45,410 nucleotides of DNA from Phycisphaerales bacterium (GCA_022839625.1 JALHJL010000031.1:1-45410); one strand, 5' to 3'; counted from the stretch's first letter, positions 23,930-33,150 are shown. Numbers and translations: made by a program. Notes: a model not told the origin generated them from the sequence alone.

Positions 23930-24931
23930 ATGGGTCTCGCAGAATGGTACTATGCGGAGCAGGGGCAGGCGGTCGGGCCGCTGACCCGCGAGGATCTGCT
24001 TGCCAAGCTCCCGCGCTTGCAGGGCGGAGACACGCTCGTCTACGGCCCGGGGATGAGTTCCTGGACCGCTGCCCGGCACATTCCGGCCTTGCGCACGGAC
24101 ATTCGTGACACCATCGCCGCCCGGCCGCCGACTCCCAGCGTGCGACGCAGCGACGAGATCGACTACCAGATCACCGGCGACGATATGCAGTTCGTCGAGA
24201 TCGCGCTCGATCCGGGCGAGATGGTGATCGCCGACGCCGGCGCCATGATGTACATGACGCCCGGCATCCGCATGGAGACGGTGTTCGGCGACCCGAGCGC
24301 CCAGGACCAGGGCTTGCTCGGTAAGGTGTTCGCCGCCGGCAAGCGCGTGCTGACCGGCGCGTCGCTCTTCATGACGACCTTCACGAGCCAGGGGCCGGGC
24401 AAGCAGCAAGTGGCCTTCGCCGCTCCATACCCCGGCAAGATCGTCGCGATGGACCTGCCGCAGCTCGGCGGGGAGCTGCTGTGCCAGAAGACCTCGTTCC
24501 TCTGCGCGGCGCGCGGCGTGAGTATCGGCGTCGCGTTCACCCGGCGCATTGGGGCCGGATTCTTCGGCGGCGAGGGGTTCATCCTTCAACGTCTGACCGG
24601 CGACGGACTGGCGTTTGTGCATGCCGGCGGCACGTTCTTTCAGCGCCGGCTGGAGCCCGGGGAGACGCTGCGGGTAGACACCGGCTGCATCGTCGCCTTC
24701 CAGCCCTCGGTCGAATACGACATCAAGTTCGTCGGCGGCCTGAAGAACACGCTCTTCGGCGGCGAGGGGCTGTTCTTTGCCACGCTGACCGGGCCGGGGA
24801 ACGTCTGGCTCCAGTCCCTGCCGTTCGTGCGGCTGGCCGACCGGATTCATGCCACCGGCGGGCCGCGCGGCAAGCAGACGGGCGAGGGCAGCGTGCTGGG
24901 CGGCCTGGGCAAGCGCATCGGCGGCCGGTAG
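23930..24931 (+). CDS. GYF-2 plus TIGR00266 (AIM24-like) protein
   Basis: 333 residues. Residues 5-55 form a GYF_2-like domain (WYYAEQGQAVGPLTREDLLAKL), a peptide-binding module common in Planctomycetota. Residues about 75-330 form a TIGR00266/AIM24 beta-sandwich: FVEIALDPGEMVIADAGAMMYM, GFFGGEGFILQRLTGDG, FVGGLKNTLFGGEGLFFATLTGPG. The family is widespread and of unknown biochemistry. Likely co-transcribed with the DUF3060-like lipoprotein. Confidence 0.88.
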   Translation: MGLAEWYYAEQGQAVGPLTREDLLAKLPRLQGGDTLVYGPGMSSWTAARHIPALRTDIRDTIAARPPTPSVRRSDEIDYQITGDDMQFVEIALDPGEMVIADAGAMMYMTPGIRMETVFGDPSAQDQGLLGKVFAAGKRVLTGASLFMTTFTSQGPGKQQVAFAAPYPGKIVAMDLPQLGGELLCQKTSFLCAARGVSIGVAFTRRIGAGFFGGEGFILQRLTGDGLAFVHAGGTFFQRRLEPGETLRVDTGCIVAFQPSVEYDIKFVGGLKNTLFGGEGLFFATLTGPGNVWLQSLPFVRLADRIHATGGPRGKQTGEGSVLGGLGKRIGGR

Positions 24932-24993
24932 CGTCAGCGCAAGTGCAGAAAGGTGGACCGTAAGTCGGCGGGGCCCGCGCTCGTGGTGTGCCA

Positions 24994-26856
24994 ATGGCAG
25001 ACGCTCCCGGCTTGAAACCACTGATCCTCGACGGCAGGTCGCTGTCGATCGAGGATCTCGTGCGCCTCGCGCGTGACCCGCGTATCGAGGTCTGCTGCGA
25101 CCCGTCTGCCCTGGCGACGGTGGCGCGCGGCTGGGCCGAGATTCAAGCGATCGTGCGGGAGTACCAGGAGGCCCTGGCGGCCGGGCGGACGCTGCCGCGC
25201 GTGTACGGCGTCACCACGGGCTTCGGCGAATTCAAGAGCCAGCGCATCGACCCCGCCCACTTCGAGCAGATGCAGCGCAATATCCTGCTCAGCCACTCGG
25301 TCGGCGTCGGCGAAAACCCCGACCCCAACGACCCGATCAACTACTTCCCGGTCGAGGTAGTTCGGGCCACGTTGGCCTTGAGGCTCAACGCGTTCCTGAA
25401 GGGGCATTCCGGCGTGCGGCCCGAACTGGTCGAGTGCATCGTGCGCATGCTCAATCGCGGCATCATCCCGCTCGTGCCGATTCGCGGCTCCCTCGGCGCC
25501 AGCGGCGACCTGTGCCCGCTGGCGCACCTGTTCGTCGTCTTGCTCGGCGAAGGCCGCTATTTCGTCGTGCAAGGCCCCGAAGACCTGGAATACAAGACGT
25601 ACGCCGGCGTCGAGCTGCGCGAGGCGCGCACCCAGCTCGCGGCCGACCTCGGCTACGACCGACTGCCTGCGCCGAGCTTCAAAGAGGGCCTCGCGCTGAC
25701 CAACGGTGCCACGTTCTCGGCCGCGATGCTCGCGCTGGCCGTGTACGACGCCGAGCGGCTGGCCAACACGGCGGACATTGCGGCCGCCTTGACGCTGGAG
25801 GCGATCTGCGGGCGCTCGCGGGCCCTGGATCCGAAGGTCCACGCGGCCCGGGGGCTCGACGGTCAGTGCGACAGCGCCGCCAACCTGCGGGCCCTCATCG
25901 CCGGCAGCCGGCTGATCGACGTGGCCGACGACGTGCAGGATGCCTACTCCGTCCGCTGTACGCCGCAGGTGCACGGCGCGACGCGCGACGCGATTGCGTA
26001 CGCCCGTATGGTGGTCGAGCGCGAGTGCAACGCGGCGACCGACAACCCCCTCTTCTTTCCCGACGCCGGGCCGCCCTGGGACCAGGAGACGTTCTACGCG
26101 AACCGGCCCGAGAGCTTCGCCGACCGGCACGCCTACTCGGCCGGCAATTTTCACGGACAGCCGCTCGCGCTGGCGGCGGATTTCCTGACCATTGCCGTCG
26201 CCGAGCTGGCCGACATCGGCGAACGCCGGACGCAGATGCTGCTGGACGCCCGGCACAACCGGAACCTGCCGTCGAACCTGATCGCGCAGGGCGGGCTCAA
26301 CACGGGCTACATGATCGCCCAGTACACGGCGGCCAGCGTGGTGTCGGAAAACAAGGTGCTGGCCCACCCGGCCGCGGTGGACTCGATTCCCTCGTCCTCG
26401 AACACGGAAGATCACGTGTCGATGTCGTCCATCGCCGCCCGCAAGCTGCGCACCGTGTTGGGCAATACGCAGGCCGTGCTGGCCATCGAGCTGCTCGTCG
26501 CGGCGCAGGCGATCGACTGGCGCGTGGGGTTGAAGTGGGATCCGAACGCCCGCGGCGATGCGCGCGGGACCGAGCAGACTGACCCACACGTGTTTGCCGC
26601 CGCGACCGAAGCCGGGCAGCGGGCTCAGATCGTGCGGCAGCTCGGCCGCGGCACCGGGGCCGCCTACCTCGCCGTGCGCAGCGCGGCGGAGCCGATGGTG
26701 GCCGACCGCATGTTGGAGCCCGATATTCGGGCCGTGCGGCGGTTGATCGACGATGCGGCGTTGCCGGCCTGCGTAGACGCGGCGCTCGGGACGCCGCTCC
26801 GCCGGATTCCGCCGCTCCAGCGTGCGGGGGCTGCCGCACCCTGCGCCAGCTTCTAG
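24994..26856 (+). CDS. hutH: Histidine ammonia-lyase family protein (MIO enzyme)
   Basis: 620-residue aromatic amino acid lyase. The MIO cofactor triad Ala-Ser-Gly is in GSLGASGDLCPLAHL near 169. YGVTTGFGEF near 73 carries the catalytic Tyr, and LLSHSVGVG near 96 carries the Ser-His pair typical of histidine-specific members rather than Phe/Tyr lyases. Bacterial HutH is about 505 residues; the excess is partly a 35-40 residue insertion near residue 510 (KWDPNARGDARGTEQTDPH) and a C-terminal tail. No other hut genes are adjacent, so substrate is inferred. ATG 24994 chosen over GTG 24988. The stop codon TAG is the first three bases of a dispersed repeat. Confidence 0.88.
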   Translation: MADAPGLKPLILDGRSLSIEDLVRLARDPRIEVCCDPSALATVARGWAEIQAIVREYQEALAAGRTLPRVYGVTTGFGEFKSQRIDPAHFEQMQRNILLSHSVGVGENPDPNDPINYFPVEVVRATLALRLNAFLKGHSGVRPELVECIVRMLNRGIIPLVPIRGSLGASGDLCPLAHLFVVLLGEGRYFVVQGPEDLEYKTYAGVELREARTQLAADLGYDRLPAPSFKEGLALTNGATFSAAMLALAVYDAERLANTADIAAALTLEAICGRSRALDPKVHAARGLDGQCDSAANLRALIAGSRLIDVADDVQDAYSVRCTPQVHGATRDAIAYARMVVERECNAATDNPLFFPDAGPPWDQETFYANRPESFADRHAYSAGNFHGQPLALAADFLTIAVAELADIGERRTQMLLDARHNRNLPSNLIAQGGLNTGYMIAQYTAASVVSENKVLAHPAAVDSIPSSSNTEDHVSMSSIAARKLRTVLGNTQAVLAIELLVAAQAIDWRVGLKWDPNARGDARGTEQTDPHVFAAATEAGQRAQIVRQLGRGTGAAYLAVRSAAEPMVADRMLEPDIRAVRRLIDDAALPACVDAALGTPLRRIPPLQRAGAAAPCASF

Positions 26857-26926
26857 CGGCCGACCTCCCGGTCGGCCGTTGAGAATCGCCGCACCCTCCA
26901 CGGCCGACCAGGGGGTCGGCCGCTAT
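26854..26926. repeat. TAGCGGCCGACC-family repeat (copy 3)
   Basis: TAGCGGCCGACC at 26854 and the inverse GGTCGGCCGCTA ending 26926, each arm itself palindromic (CGGCCGACC/GGTCGGCCG). It begins with the hutH stop codon. Confidence 0.85.
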
Positions 26927-27246
26927 GAGAACCTCAAGACTGCTGCGGCAATTGAGAGCGCTCGCCGGCCGGCGTCATCGTGAAGGGGCATGCGCACGTC
27001 GCTCGCCGTGTCAAACGTCGAAGGCATCCGCCCATCCAGGCCGAAGGCATCGAACCCGCCCCCTCGTTTTCGGCGTTGCCGACGAGCCGCAGGGGGCTAC
27101 GTAGTGCGAAGTTCCACTTCGCACCGGCAGTACCGCTTTTCGATGACTCGCACACCGTGGGCTGTGCCCGGTTGCCCAGTCGCGGCGCTTGCGACAAGAC
27201 AGGCTGCCCATGCCGACGCCAACAGTCGTCGGCATGGCATCCGGCC
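26927..27246. other. Gap between convergent hutH and lysS
   Basis: No gene supported. It contains two inverted repeats that may stop converging transcription: GTGCGAAG/CTTCGCAC at 27104-27124 and CATGCCGACG/CGTCGGCATG at 27209-27236. Confidence 0.6.
27209..27236. terminator. Inverted repeat downstream of lysS
   Basis: Perfect 10-bp arms CATGCCGACG and CGTCGGCATG with an 8-base loop. It lies 11 bases beyond the lysS stop, as expected for a transcript end, but without a T-run. Confidence 0.5.
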
Positions 27247-29076
27247 TCATCCCCCAGGACCCCCGGGGGGGCTCGCCGTCGAGTCTCCGGCCGACTTCGC
27301 GTGCGTCGGTCGTTGCGGAGCAACATCTGCCGCGACCTGCTCCGAAACTTCGAGCTGGTCCCGTGCGCTGACACACATTGCCCGCTGCAGCGGAAACAGG
27401 ATCACGTCGCGGATGCTCGGCGAGCCCGTCAGGAGCATGACCAGCCGGTCGATGCCGATGCCCAGGCCGCCGGCGGGCGGCATACCGCATTCCAGGGCCT
27501 CGACGAAATCCTCGTCCATCACGGCCATCGTCTCGCCTTCTTCCCCGCGGAGGTGCTTGCTCAACGTAGCGCGTTGGACGTCCGGATCATTCAGCTCACT
27601 GTAGGCGTTGCCGATCTCCATGCCGTTGACGAACACCTCGAATCGCAGGGCGAGGCTCGGATCGTGCGGATGACGCTTCGTCAGCGGGCACAGCGCCGCC
27701 GGGTAGTCCAGCACGAACGTGGGGTTCACCAGGCGCGGCTCGACGTAGTGCTCGAACAGCGCGTTCACGACGACCTCGTCGTCCGCCTTACGCTCGTCGA
27801 AGCTCGTTTCCTTCCGCTCGAACAGCTCCCGGGCCCGCTGGCGCGCGGCGGCGATGTCCGCGAGCGAAAAACCGACGTGCTCCGCAAACAGGTCCGCATA
27901 CTTCCACCGCGGCCACGGCGGCGTGTAGTCGATGAGCCGCTCGACCGGACTGGCGCTCTCTCCGGCAGCGCCGACGCCCCCCGCGGCCTGCGATTCGCCG
28001 ACAGCCCCCTTCGTCGCTTCGTCGCTCCGTCGTTTCGTCGCTATCGCGTACGTCCCAATCACGTCGCCCGCGGCACCGGCGATAATCTCCTCGGTGATGT
28101 CCATCATGTCGTGGTAATCGCCGTACGCCTGGTACAGCTCCAGCATCGTGAATTCGGGGTTATGCCGCGGGCTGATGCCCTCGTTTCGAAAACAGCGCGC
28201 GAACTCGAACACCCGCTCCAGCCCGCCGACCAGGCAACGCTTCAGGTACAGCTCCGGCGAGATTCGCAGGTACAGGTCCCGGTCGAGCGTATTGTGGTGC
28301 GTCATGAACGGCCGGGCCGCGGCCCCGCCGTAGATCGGCTGCAAGACGGGCGTTTCGACCTCGACGAAGCCGCGCCTCCGCAGCACTTCGCGCACGAGAT
28401 CGATGATCCGTGCGCGCAGCAGGAAGACCCGCTGCGATTCGGGGCTGCTGTACAGGTCGACGTGCCGCTGCCGATAGCGCGCCTCGATGTCAGTCAGGCC
28501 ATGCCATTTGCTCGGCGGCGGGCGGAGGGCCTTGCTGAGCAGCGTGAGTTGGCCGGCCCACAGCGTCAGCTCGCCGGTCTTGGTCCGGCCGACCCGCCCG
28601 TCGACTCCGACGATGTCGCCGAGGTCGAGGAGCTTGGCGAGCTTCCACTGCGTCTGCCCGTCGAGGACGGGCAGCGCGGGCTCCGGGGTCCGAAGGTCCG
28701 AGGATCCAAGGCGCGACGATTCCTCGTTTCCCTCGGCGCCTCGGCCGCTTGGCCCCTCGGCCCCTTGACCCCTCGGCCCCTCGATCCCTTCCACCAACAT
28801 CTTCTTGCTCAGGCCGAATTGCAGCTCGCCGGTCCAGTCGCGGACGGTCAGAAAGATCAGGCTGCCGATGTCGCGATAGAGCACGACACGGCCGGCGGCG
28901 CGGAACCGGCCCGCTTCGTCCTCGCACGTCTGACCGGCCTGGAGGTTCAGCTTCTCCGCGGCGGTGCGGATTTCGGCGTTCGGCGTCACGCCGGGGAACC
29001 GGCCACCGAACGGCTCGACGCCGAGTGCGCGGAGCTTTTCGAGCTTGGCTCTTCGATCGGAGATCTGGTCGCTCAT
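27247..29076 (-). CDS. lysS: Lysyl-tRNA synthetase with two low-complexity insertions
   Basis: Class II aminoacyl-tRNA synthetase that charges tRNA-Lys; 609 residues against about 500. Class II motifs are intact: FRNEG near 277, VNGMEIGNAYSELNDP near 460, GLGIGIDRLVMLL near 530. Insert 1 (residues about 94-139, GIEGPRGQGAEG...) falls in the OB-fold anticodon domain before LDLGDIVGV, where relatives have a short linker; its DNA is runs of 8-bp repeats. Insert 2 (about 345-385, ATKRRSDEATKG...) falls between the TEE motif and PWPRW; its DNA is four TCGTCGCT-type octamers. A 40-residue tail follows the catalytic end. Both inserts keep frame. The ATG at 29076 is preferred to the GTG at 29115. Confidence 0.95.
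   Translation of the reverse strand: MSDQISDRRAKLEKLRALGVEPFGGRFPGVTPNAEIRTAAEKLNLQAGQTCEDEAGRFRAAGRVVLYRDIGSLIFLTVRDWTGELQFGLSKKMLVEGIEGPRGQGAEGPSGRGAEGNEESSRLGSSDLRTPEPALPVLDGQTQWKLAKLLDLGDIVGVDGRVGRTKTGELTLWAGQLTLLSKALRPPPSKWHGLTDIEARYRQRHVDLYSSPESQRVFLLRARIIDLVREVLRRRGFVEVETPVLQPIYGGAAARPFMTHHNTLDRDLYLRISPELYLKRCLVGGLERVFEFARCFRNEGISPRHNPEFTMLELYQAYGDYHDMMDITEEIIAGAAGDVIGTYAIATKRRSDEATKGAVGESQAAGGVGAAGESASPVERLIDYTPPWPRWKYADLFAEHVGFSLADIAAARQRARELFERKETSFDERKADDEVVVNALFEHYVEPRLVNPTFVLDYPAALCPLTKRHPHDPSLALRFEVFVNGMEIGNAYSELNDPDVQRATLSKHLRGEEGETMAVMDEDFVEALECGMPPAGGLGIGIDRLVMLLTGSPSIRDVILFPLQRAMCVSARDQLEVSEQVAADVAPQRPTHAKSAGDSTASPPGGPGG
28005..28041. repeat. Octamer tandem repeat within lysS (TTCGTCGC type)
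   Basis: Four consecutive 8-bp units: CTTCGTCG, CTTCGTCG, CTCCGTCG, TTTCGTCG. Encodes the KRRSDEATKG-type stretch on the minus strand. Confidence 0.8.
28660..28793. repeat. Octamer tandem repeat block within lysS (GGCCCCTC type)
   Basis: At least five units of an 8-bp repeat (GGCCCCTC, GGCCCCTT, GACCCCTC, GGCCCCTC, GATCCCTT) plus diverged GGTCCGAA units. Encodes a Gly/Glu/Pro/Ser-rich stretch on the minus strand. Confidence 0.8.
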
Positions 29077-29193
29077 AAGGCGACCCACTATATCGCGGGC
29101 AGGGCTGATGCCCAAGCCGCGGATGCGGATGCGTGTTTTCGGCCCGTGAGCCGGCGCCCGCCCGTAAGTTCGCGGGCTCCGCGGGAATCTGCG

Positions 29194-29802
29194 CTACCGC
29201 CGCCGGACGGCAAGCTGGTGCATCCGCCGGCCTTCCCGGAGATACTTGATCTCGTAGTTCGTCGCGAGGCGCGCGGCCTCGACGCCGAACTCGGGGTCGT
29301 CGAAGGGCGTCTGATACAGCTCGGGGTGTCCCAGCAGCAGCGCCCGGATGACGTCGAAGTATTCCGCGTGATCGGTTTGCACCGCCCAGTGGCCGCCGTG
29401 GCGCAGGCATTGCACGGCGGCCTCGACGAAGACGGGCTGAATCAGGCGGCGTTTCTGCTGCCGGCGTTTGGGCCAGGGGTCGGGATGGTAGATGTGCAGT
29501 GCCGCGAGTGACTCGCGCGGGCAAAGGACCCGCATGAAGTGGCCGCCGTCGATGCGTGCCATCCGCACGTTCGAGACCTTCCACCGCTCCATGCGATCGA
29601 CCGCGAACCGGTAGTACTTGCTGGCCCACTCGATGCCGAAGAAGTTGTGATCCGGCCGGGCCCGCGCGCGGCGCAGAAGGAACGCGGCCTTTCCGGTACC
29701 GATCTCGAGCTCGACCGGCCGGTCATTTCCGAACATCTCCGGCCACGTGAACGCCTCAAGCTCGGCCGGGCCGACAGCCAAAGACGGCTTTCTCTCGGTC
29801 AC
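29194..29802 (-). CDS. trmB: tRNA (guanine-N7-)-methyltransferase
   Basis: TrmB forms m7G46 in the tRNA variable loop using SAM. 202 residues. Motifs: LEIGTGKAAFLLRRA near 32-46 (SAM loop), GIEWASKYY near 57, HIYHPDPWPKRRQQKRRL near 103-120 (the family signature, usually FPDPWPKxRHxKRR; here His replaces Phe), and the C-terminal TNYE. GTG start at 29802. It shares the minus strand with lysS, 117 bases downstream. Confidence 0.95.
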   Translation of the reverse strand: MTERKPSLAVGPAELEAFTWPEMFGNDRPVELEIGTGKAAFLLRRARARPDHNFFGIEWASKYYRFAVDRMERWKVSNVRMARIDGGHFMRVLCPRESLAALHIYHPDPWPKRRQQKRRLIQPVFVEAAVQCLRHGGHWAVQTDHAEYFDVIRALLLGHPELYQTPFDDPEFGVEAARLATNYEIKYLREGRRMHQLAVRRR

Positions 29803-29911
29803 GATCGGCCGTGCTCCACTGGACGCGCGCGTCGGTTACCTCTTCGGGCGTGCCGGCCCACGGCACCCACTGCGAGCCCGGTGCGCCGTGGCGATGCGCT
29901 ACGACGGCGCC

Positions 29912-30928
29912 TCACAGCGCCCGGCCGCATACCTGGGCCAGGGGCTTGAGATCGGCCATCAGGCGGCGAAACTGCTCCAGGTCCAGCGTCTGCGGTCCGT
30001 CGCTCCAGGCCTGATCGGGCTCAGGATGCACTTCGATCAGCAGGCCGTCGGCGCCGCACGCCACGGCCGCCCGGCACATCGGCGGAACCAGATGGGCGCG
30101 CCCGGTCCCGTGCGACGGATCGACGATGATTGGCAACCGGCTCAACCGCTTGATCTCCGGCACGATGGCCAGCGCCAGGGTGTTGCGGACGTACTCTTCG
30201 TGCGCGCGGATTCCGCGCTCGCAAAGGAGTACGTGCGGATTTCCCGCCAGCAGCACGTACTCGGCCGCCAGCAGGAATTCCTCCAGCGTCGCCGACCAGC
30301 CCCGCTTGAGCAGCACCGGCTTCGGCTGCCGGCCCACCGCGGTGAGCAGCGGCGTGTTGTGCATGTTGCGCGAGCCGACTTGCAGCACGTCGGCATACGG
30401 CTGCACGCGCGACACATGCTCGGGACACATCACCTCCGTCACAATGGCCAGCCCGGTCTTCTCCCGTGCCTGCGCCAGCATCTCCAGCCCCCGTTCCTCG
30501 TGCCCCTGAAACGTGTAGGGCGAGCTGCGCGGCTTGAATGCTCCGCCGCGCAGAGCGACGGCCCCCGCCTCGGCGACCGCAGCGGCAATCTCCAGCAGCC
30601 GGCTTTCGCACTCGATGCTGCACGGGCCGGCGATCACGGCCAGGCCCTTTCCGCCGACCACGGCGCGCGGGCCAAGCGGAATCTCGTGCGTCTCCTGATC
30701 CGGCTGGCGGCCGACCGACAGGACCGGGGCCGGCCGCTCAAGAACCTGATCCACCATGGGCAGCGCCGTCAGCCGCGCGCGATCGAAACCCGGTCCCACC
30801 TCGAGCAGCTCGATCACGCTGCGCCCCGCCGCCTGAATCACCCGGCTGCTGGTCCGCATGTCGCGTAGGGCCTGCACGACCTGTTCGACCTGTGCGCTGG
30901 AGCTGTTGGGGCTCATCACCACAATCAT
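29912..30928 (-). CDS. aroF: 3-deoxy-7-phosphoheptulonate synthase (DAHP synthase, type I-beta)
   Basis: First enzyme of the shikimate pathway, condensing PEP with erythrose-4-phosphate. 338 residues. An N-terminal ACT/ferredoxin-like regulatory domain (1-70, MIVVMSPNSSSAQVEQ) precedes the barrel, as in Thermotoga. Catalytic-site motifs: AGPCSIE near 107, RGGAFKPRSSPYTFQG near 131, LLKRGWSATLEE near 207, DPSHGTGR near 268. The N-terminal domain usually confers allosteric inhibition by aromatic amino acids. RBS GAGGCG. It follows the RidA-family gene on the same strand by 49 bases. Confidence 0.95.
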   Translation of the reverse strand: MIVVMSPNSSSAQVEQVVQALRDMRTSSRVIQAAGRSVIELLEVGPGFDRARLTALPMVDQVLERPAPVLSVGRQPDQETHEIPLGPRAVVGGKGLAVIAGPCSIECESRLLEIAAAVAEAGAVALRGGAFKPRSSPYTFQGHEERGLEMLAQAREKTGLAIVTEVMCPEHVSRVQPYADVLQVGSRNMHNTPLLTAVGRQPKPVLLKRGWSATLEEFLLAAEYVLLAGNPHVLLCERGIRAHEEYVRNTLALAIVPEIKRLSRLPIIVDPSHGTGRAHLVPPMCRAAVACGADGLLIEVHPEPDQAWSDGPQTLDLEQFRRLMADLKPLAQVCGRAL

Positions 30929-30977
30929 GTTCCGCGCCTCTTGTGGCTCCGGGGATCCATCACGACCTCGTGGCACA

Positions 30978-31442
30978 TCACTTCCGCCGGTCCTTCGGGA
31001 CAATCGCAATCGCCTCGATCTCGACCAGCAGCTCCGGGCGGCAGAGGCGCGCCTCGATGCAGGTGCTGGCCGGCAACGGTTCCAGGTGCTCTTCCGCATA
31101 GAACGTGTTGCGGACCGCGTTGAAGTCATCGTAGTACCGGAAGTCCGCCAGGTAGCAGGTCGTGCGCACGATGTCGTGCCAGTCGGCGCCTTCGCTCTCC
31201 AGCAGGCCCTTGATGTTCAGGAACGTGCGGCGGGCCTGGGCAGCGACGTCGCCGGGGTGGACGGAGCAGCCCTGTTCGTTCACCGAGGCGGTGCCGGAAA
31301 TGAAGAGCATGACGCAGTTGTCCAGCTCCACGCGCATGCCACGGGCGAACGCAACGCTCTTGGGGTACTCATACGCCTCGTTCAAGACCGCCTTGTTTTC
31401 GATGGGGGTCTTCGTGATGCGTGTTCGGTCGGCGGCACTCAT
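30978..31442 (-). CDS. RidA/YjgF superfamily protein, non-canonical
   Basis: 154 residues of the chorismate-mutase-like trimeric RidA fold. The core LFISGTASVNEQG (near 46) and the C-terminal EIEAIAIV are present. The position of E. coli RidA Arg105, which binds the substrate carboxylate in true imine deaminases, reads Ser (PASTCIEARL), so canonical deaminase activity is unlikely. An N-terminal extension of 35 residues exceeds the usual 128-residue length. It lies 49 bases upstream of aroF; related proteins occur beside aromatic amino acid genes. Confidence 0.82.
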   Translation of the reverse strand: MSAADRTRITKTPIENKAVLNEAYEYPKSVAFARGMRVELDNCVMLFISGTASVNEQGCSVHPGDVAAQARRTFLNIKGLLESEGADWHDIVRTTCYLADFRYYDDFNAVRNTFYAEEHLEPLPASTCIEARLCRPELLVEIEAIAIVPKDRRK

Positions 31443-32223
31443 CCCACGTTCCTTTGCCCGTCGCGCGCCAGCGGTCTGGTCGCACCCGCCGGCGAAACCG
31501 ACCTCGCTCCTGGATTATAACGCCACAGCTCTCCCGCCTGTAGCGCCGGGGCTGAGCTCGCCGCAGCGAGTCGCCCGTAGCGACCTGCCCGCCGTGGCGG
31601 GTGAACTGCGCGACGAACCCATGAAGGGTAGCATGGGCTTCTGGCCCGTCATGCTTGTTCGCGGGCGGCGTGACGGGGGAAGAAGGCGTGGGAACGTGGG
31701 AAGGTGGGAACGTGGGAACGGGCACGCGGGGAATGGCGAATAGCGAATGGCGGGTGGCGAATGGCGAATGGCGAATGGCAGGTTGTTGGGCATTCGGTGC
31801 GCCGTGGCGGGGTTTGCGCGAGCTACGGGCGCTACGGGGCGGGCGGCGGGCTCCGCGGCTCTCCCAGCGGGGCGCAGGAGAACGCTGGAACCATCTACGA
31901 ATTCCGCAGATCCACACCGAGTCCGTCGCTGGGGGGAGACGATGATTCGCGCGGGCCGAGCGATCCGCCCAGGCGGCCCTGACGGGCCAGCAGGGGACGG
32001 CTGGGCAGGCCCCAGGGGCCGCCGCCGGGCACGTGGGGGCGCGAAGCTCGGAATCGGCGAGTACTGCTGGAGGCCATTCGCCCGGCATCGGCGCGTCCCG
32101 CCGAAGCGACGGCGGGGTGGTGCTTTCGGTCACTTGACGGTGAACGGCCAACAGGACAGCATCGGTGATGAGCAATGGGGCGCGGCCCCGGATTTCGCAT
32201 CGGCCAGGGCCTGGGATCGCGGA
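31443..32223. other. 781-bp gene-free, repeat-rich region
   Basis: No gene supported on either strand. It holds a GC-rich palindromic patch (31544-31635), octamer and heptamer arrays (31685-31785) and a GC-rich stretch. It marks the left border of an accessory patch. Confidence 0.6.
31685..31785. repeat. Short tandem repeats, octamer then heptamer
   Basis: An 8-bp array GTGGGAAC/GTGGGAAG (4-5 units near 31688-31721) is followed by a 7-bp array ATGGCGA/ATAGCGA/GTGGCGA (6-7 units near 31733-31780). Confidence 0.85.
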
Positions 32224-33150
32224 ATGATCAAGGAAGAATTCACCTCAGTCGATGATCTTCTCCGCGAGCTGAGCCCGCTGAACCCACGCTGGGGCGGGGC
32301 GCCATTCTCGGAGTGGATCTTTCGGGGTCAGACCAACGCGCAATGGCTACTGCAGTGCAGTTCGTGGCGTGTGGGTGAGTTGCAGAACGTCGAAGCGATC
32401 ATTGAACGTGGTGACTTGGGCGTGAAGATCGGCGGGTTCCTTGGACGGTGCAGAGATCACGCGCCCCTCTGGGAAAAAGAACCTGGCGATGCCGTGAAGT
32501 GTATCATTCGCGCCGCGGCCGAACACGAGATCGTGTGTCGCTTTGCGTACCTGTGCGACCAAGTCGGGTTGAGTGTGCCGTACGATCGTCCGCTGGGTGG
32601 GCGGGCCTTTCTCGAGGCCGCGATGCGAGCAGGGGAATCGGGGATTGTTCGTTTTGTGAGCTATACCCCTTCCCCGATCTTCCAACTGGCCCAACACCAC
32701 GGAATTCCCACGAAGCTGCTCGACTGGACGTTGAATCCGCTCGTCGGTGCCTACTTCGCGACGCGGAGTGGCGAGGGGGCTGCTGACCACGCGGTCTTTG
32801 CCCTGCGTTCGTCGGCGCTCGTGCAACCCGTGGAAGCCCGATTCGTTCGCTACAGGCGCTCGCCGATTCCGAACATGCACGCGCAGGCAGGGGCATTCAC
32901 CTACGTCCAGGCTCCATGGATCACCCACCGAGGGTGTCACCCGTCGCTTGACTCGATCCTCTCGTCTCGCGAAGAAACCGAGGACGCCGTCATCAAGTTC
33001 AAGTTGCCCGCGCAGCATGTCGAGGAGGTTCGCAAACGCCTCAGGGCGTCGGGTCTGACGCGTGCGCACCTCCATCTGAGCTACTCTTCCGTTTCGGAAG
33101 TCGTTCGTGGCGAGCTTACGAATGAGGCGTTCGCGCTCCTGAGGCAATGA
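32224..33150 (+). CDS. FRG domain-containing protein
   Basis: 308 residues. The FRG motif that names the family (WIFRGQTNAQWLLQCS) is near 30-46, and the second signature LAQHHGIPTKLLDWTLNPLVGAYFA is near 154-178. FRG proteins are widespread accessory proteins of unknown biochemistry; some occur in defence loci, but no partner is here. The ATG at 32224 follows a purine-rich stretch; the upstream open frame is repeat DNA. GC content is visibly lower than in flanking genes, and repeats bound it on both sides. Confidence 0.88.
   Translation: MIKEEFTSVDDLLRELSPLNPRWGGAPFSEWIFRGQTNAQWLLQCSSWRVGELQNVEAIIERGDLGVKIGGFLGRCRDHAPLWEKEPGDAVKCIIRAAAEHEIVCRFAYLCDQVGLSVPYDRPLGGRAFLEAAMRAGESGIVRFVSYTPSPIFQLAQHHGIPTKLLDWTLNPLVGAYFATRSGEGAADHAVFALRSSALVQPVEARFVRYRRSPIPNMHAQAGAFTYVQAPWITHRGCHPSLDSILSSREETEDAVIKFKLPAQHVEEVRKRLRASGLTRAHLHLSYSSVSEVVRGELTNEAFALLRQ

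Noticed and set aside
31369..32175. A 268-codon minus-strand open frame
   Set aside because: Translated tandem repeats and ridA antisense; no start signal or homology.
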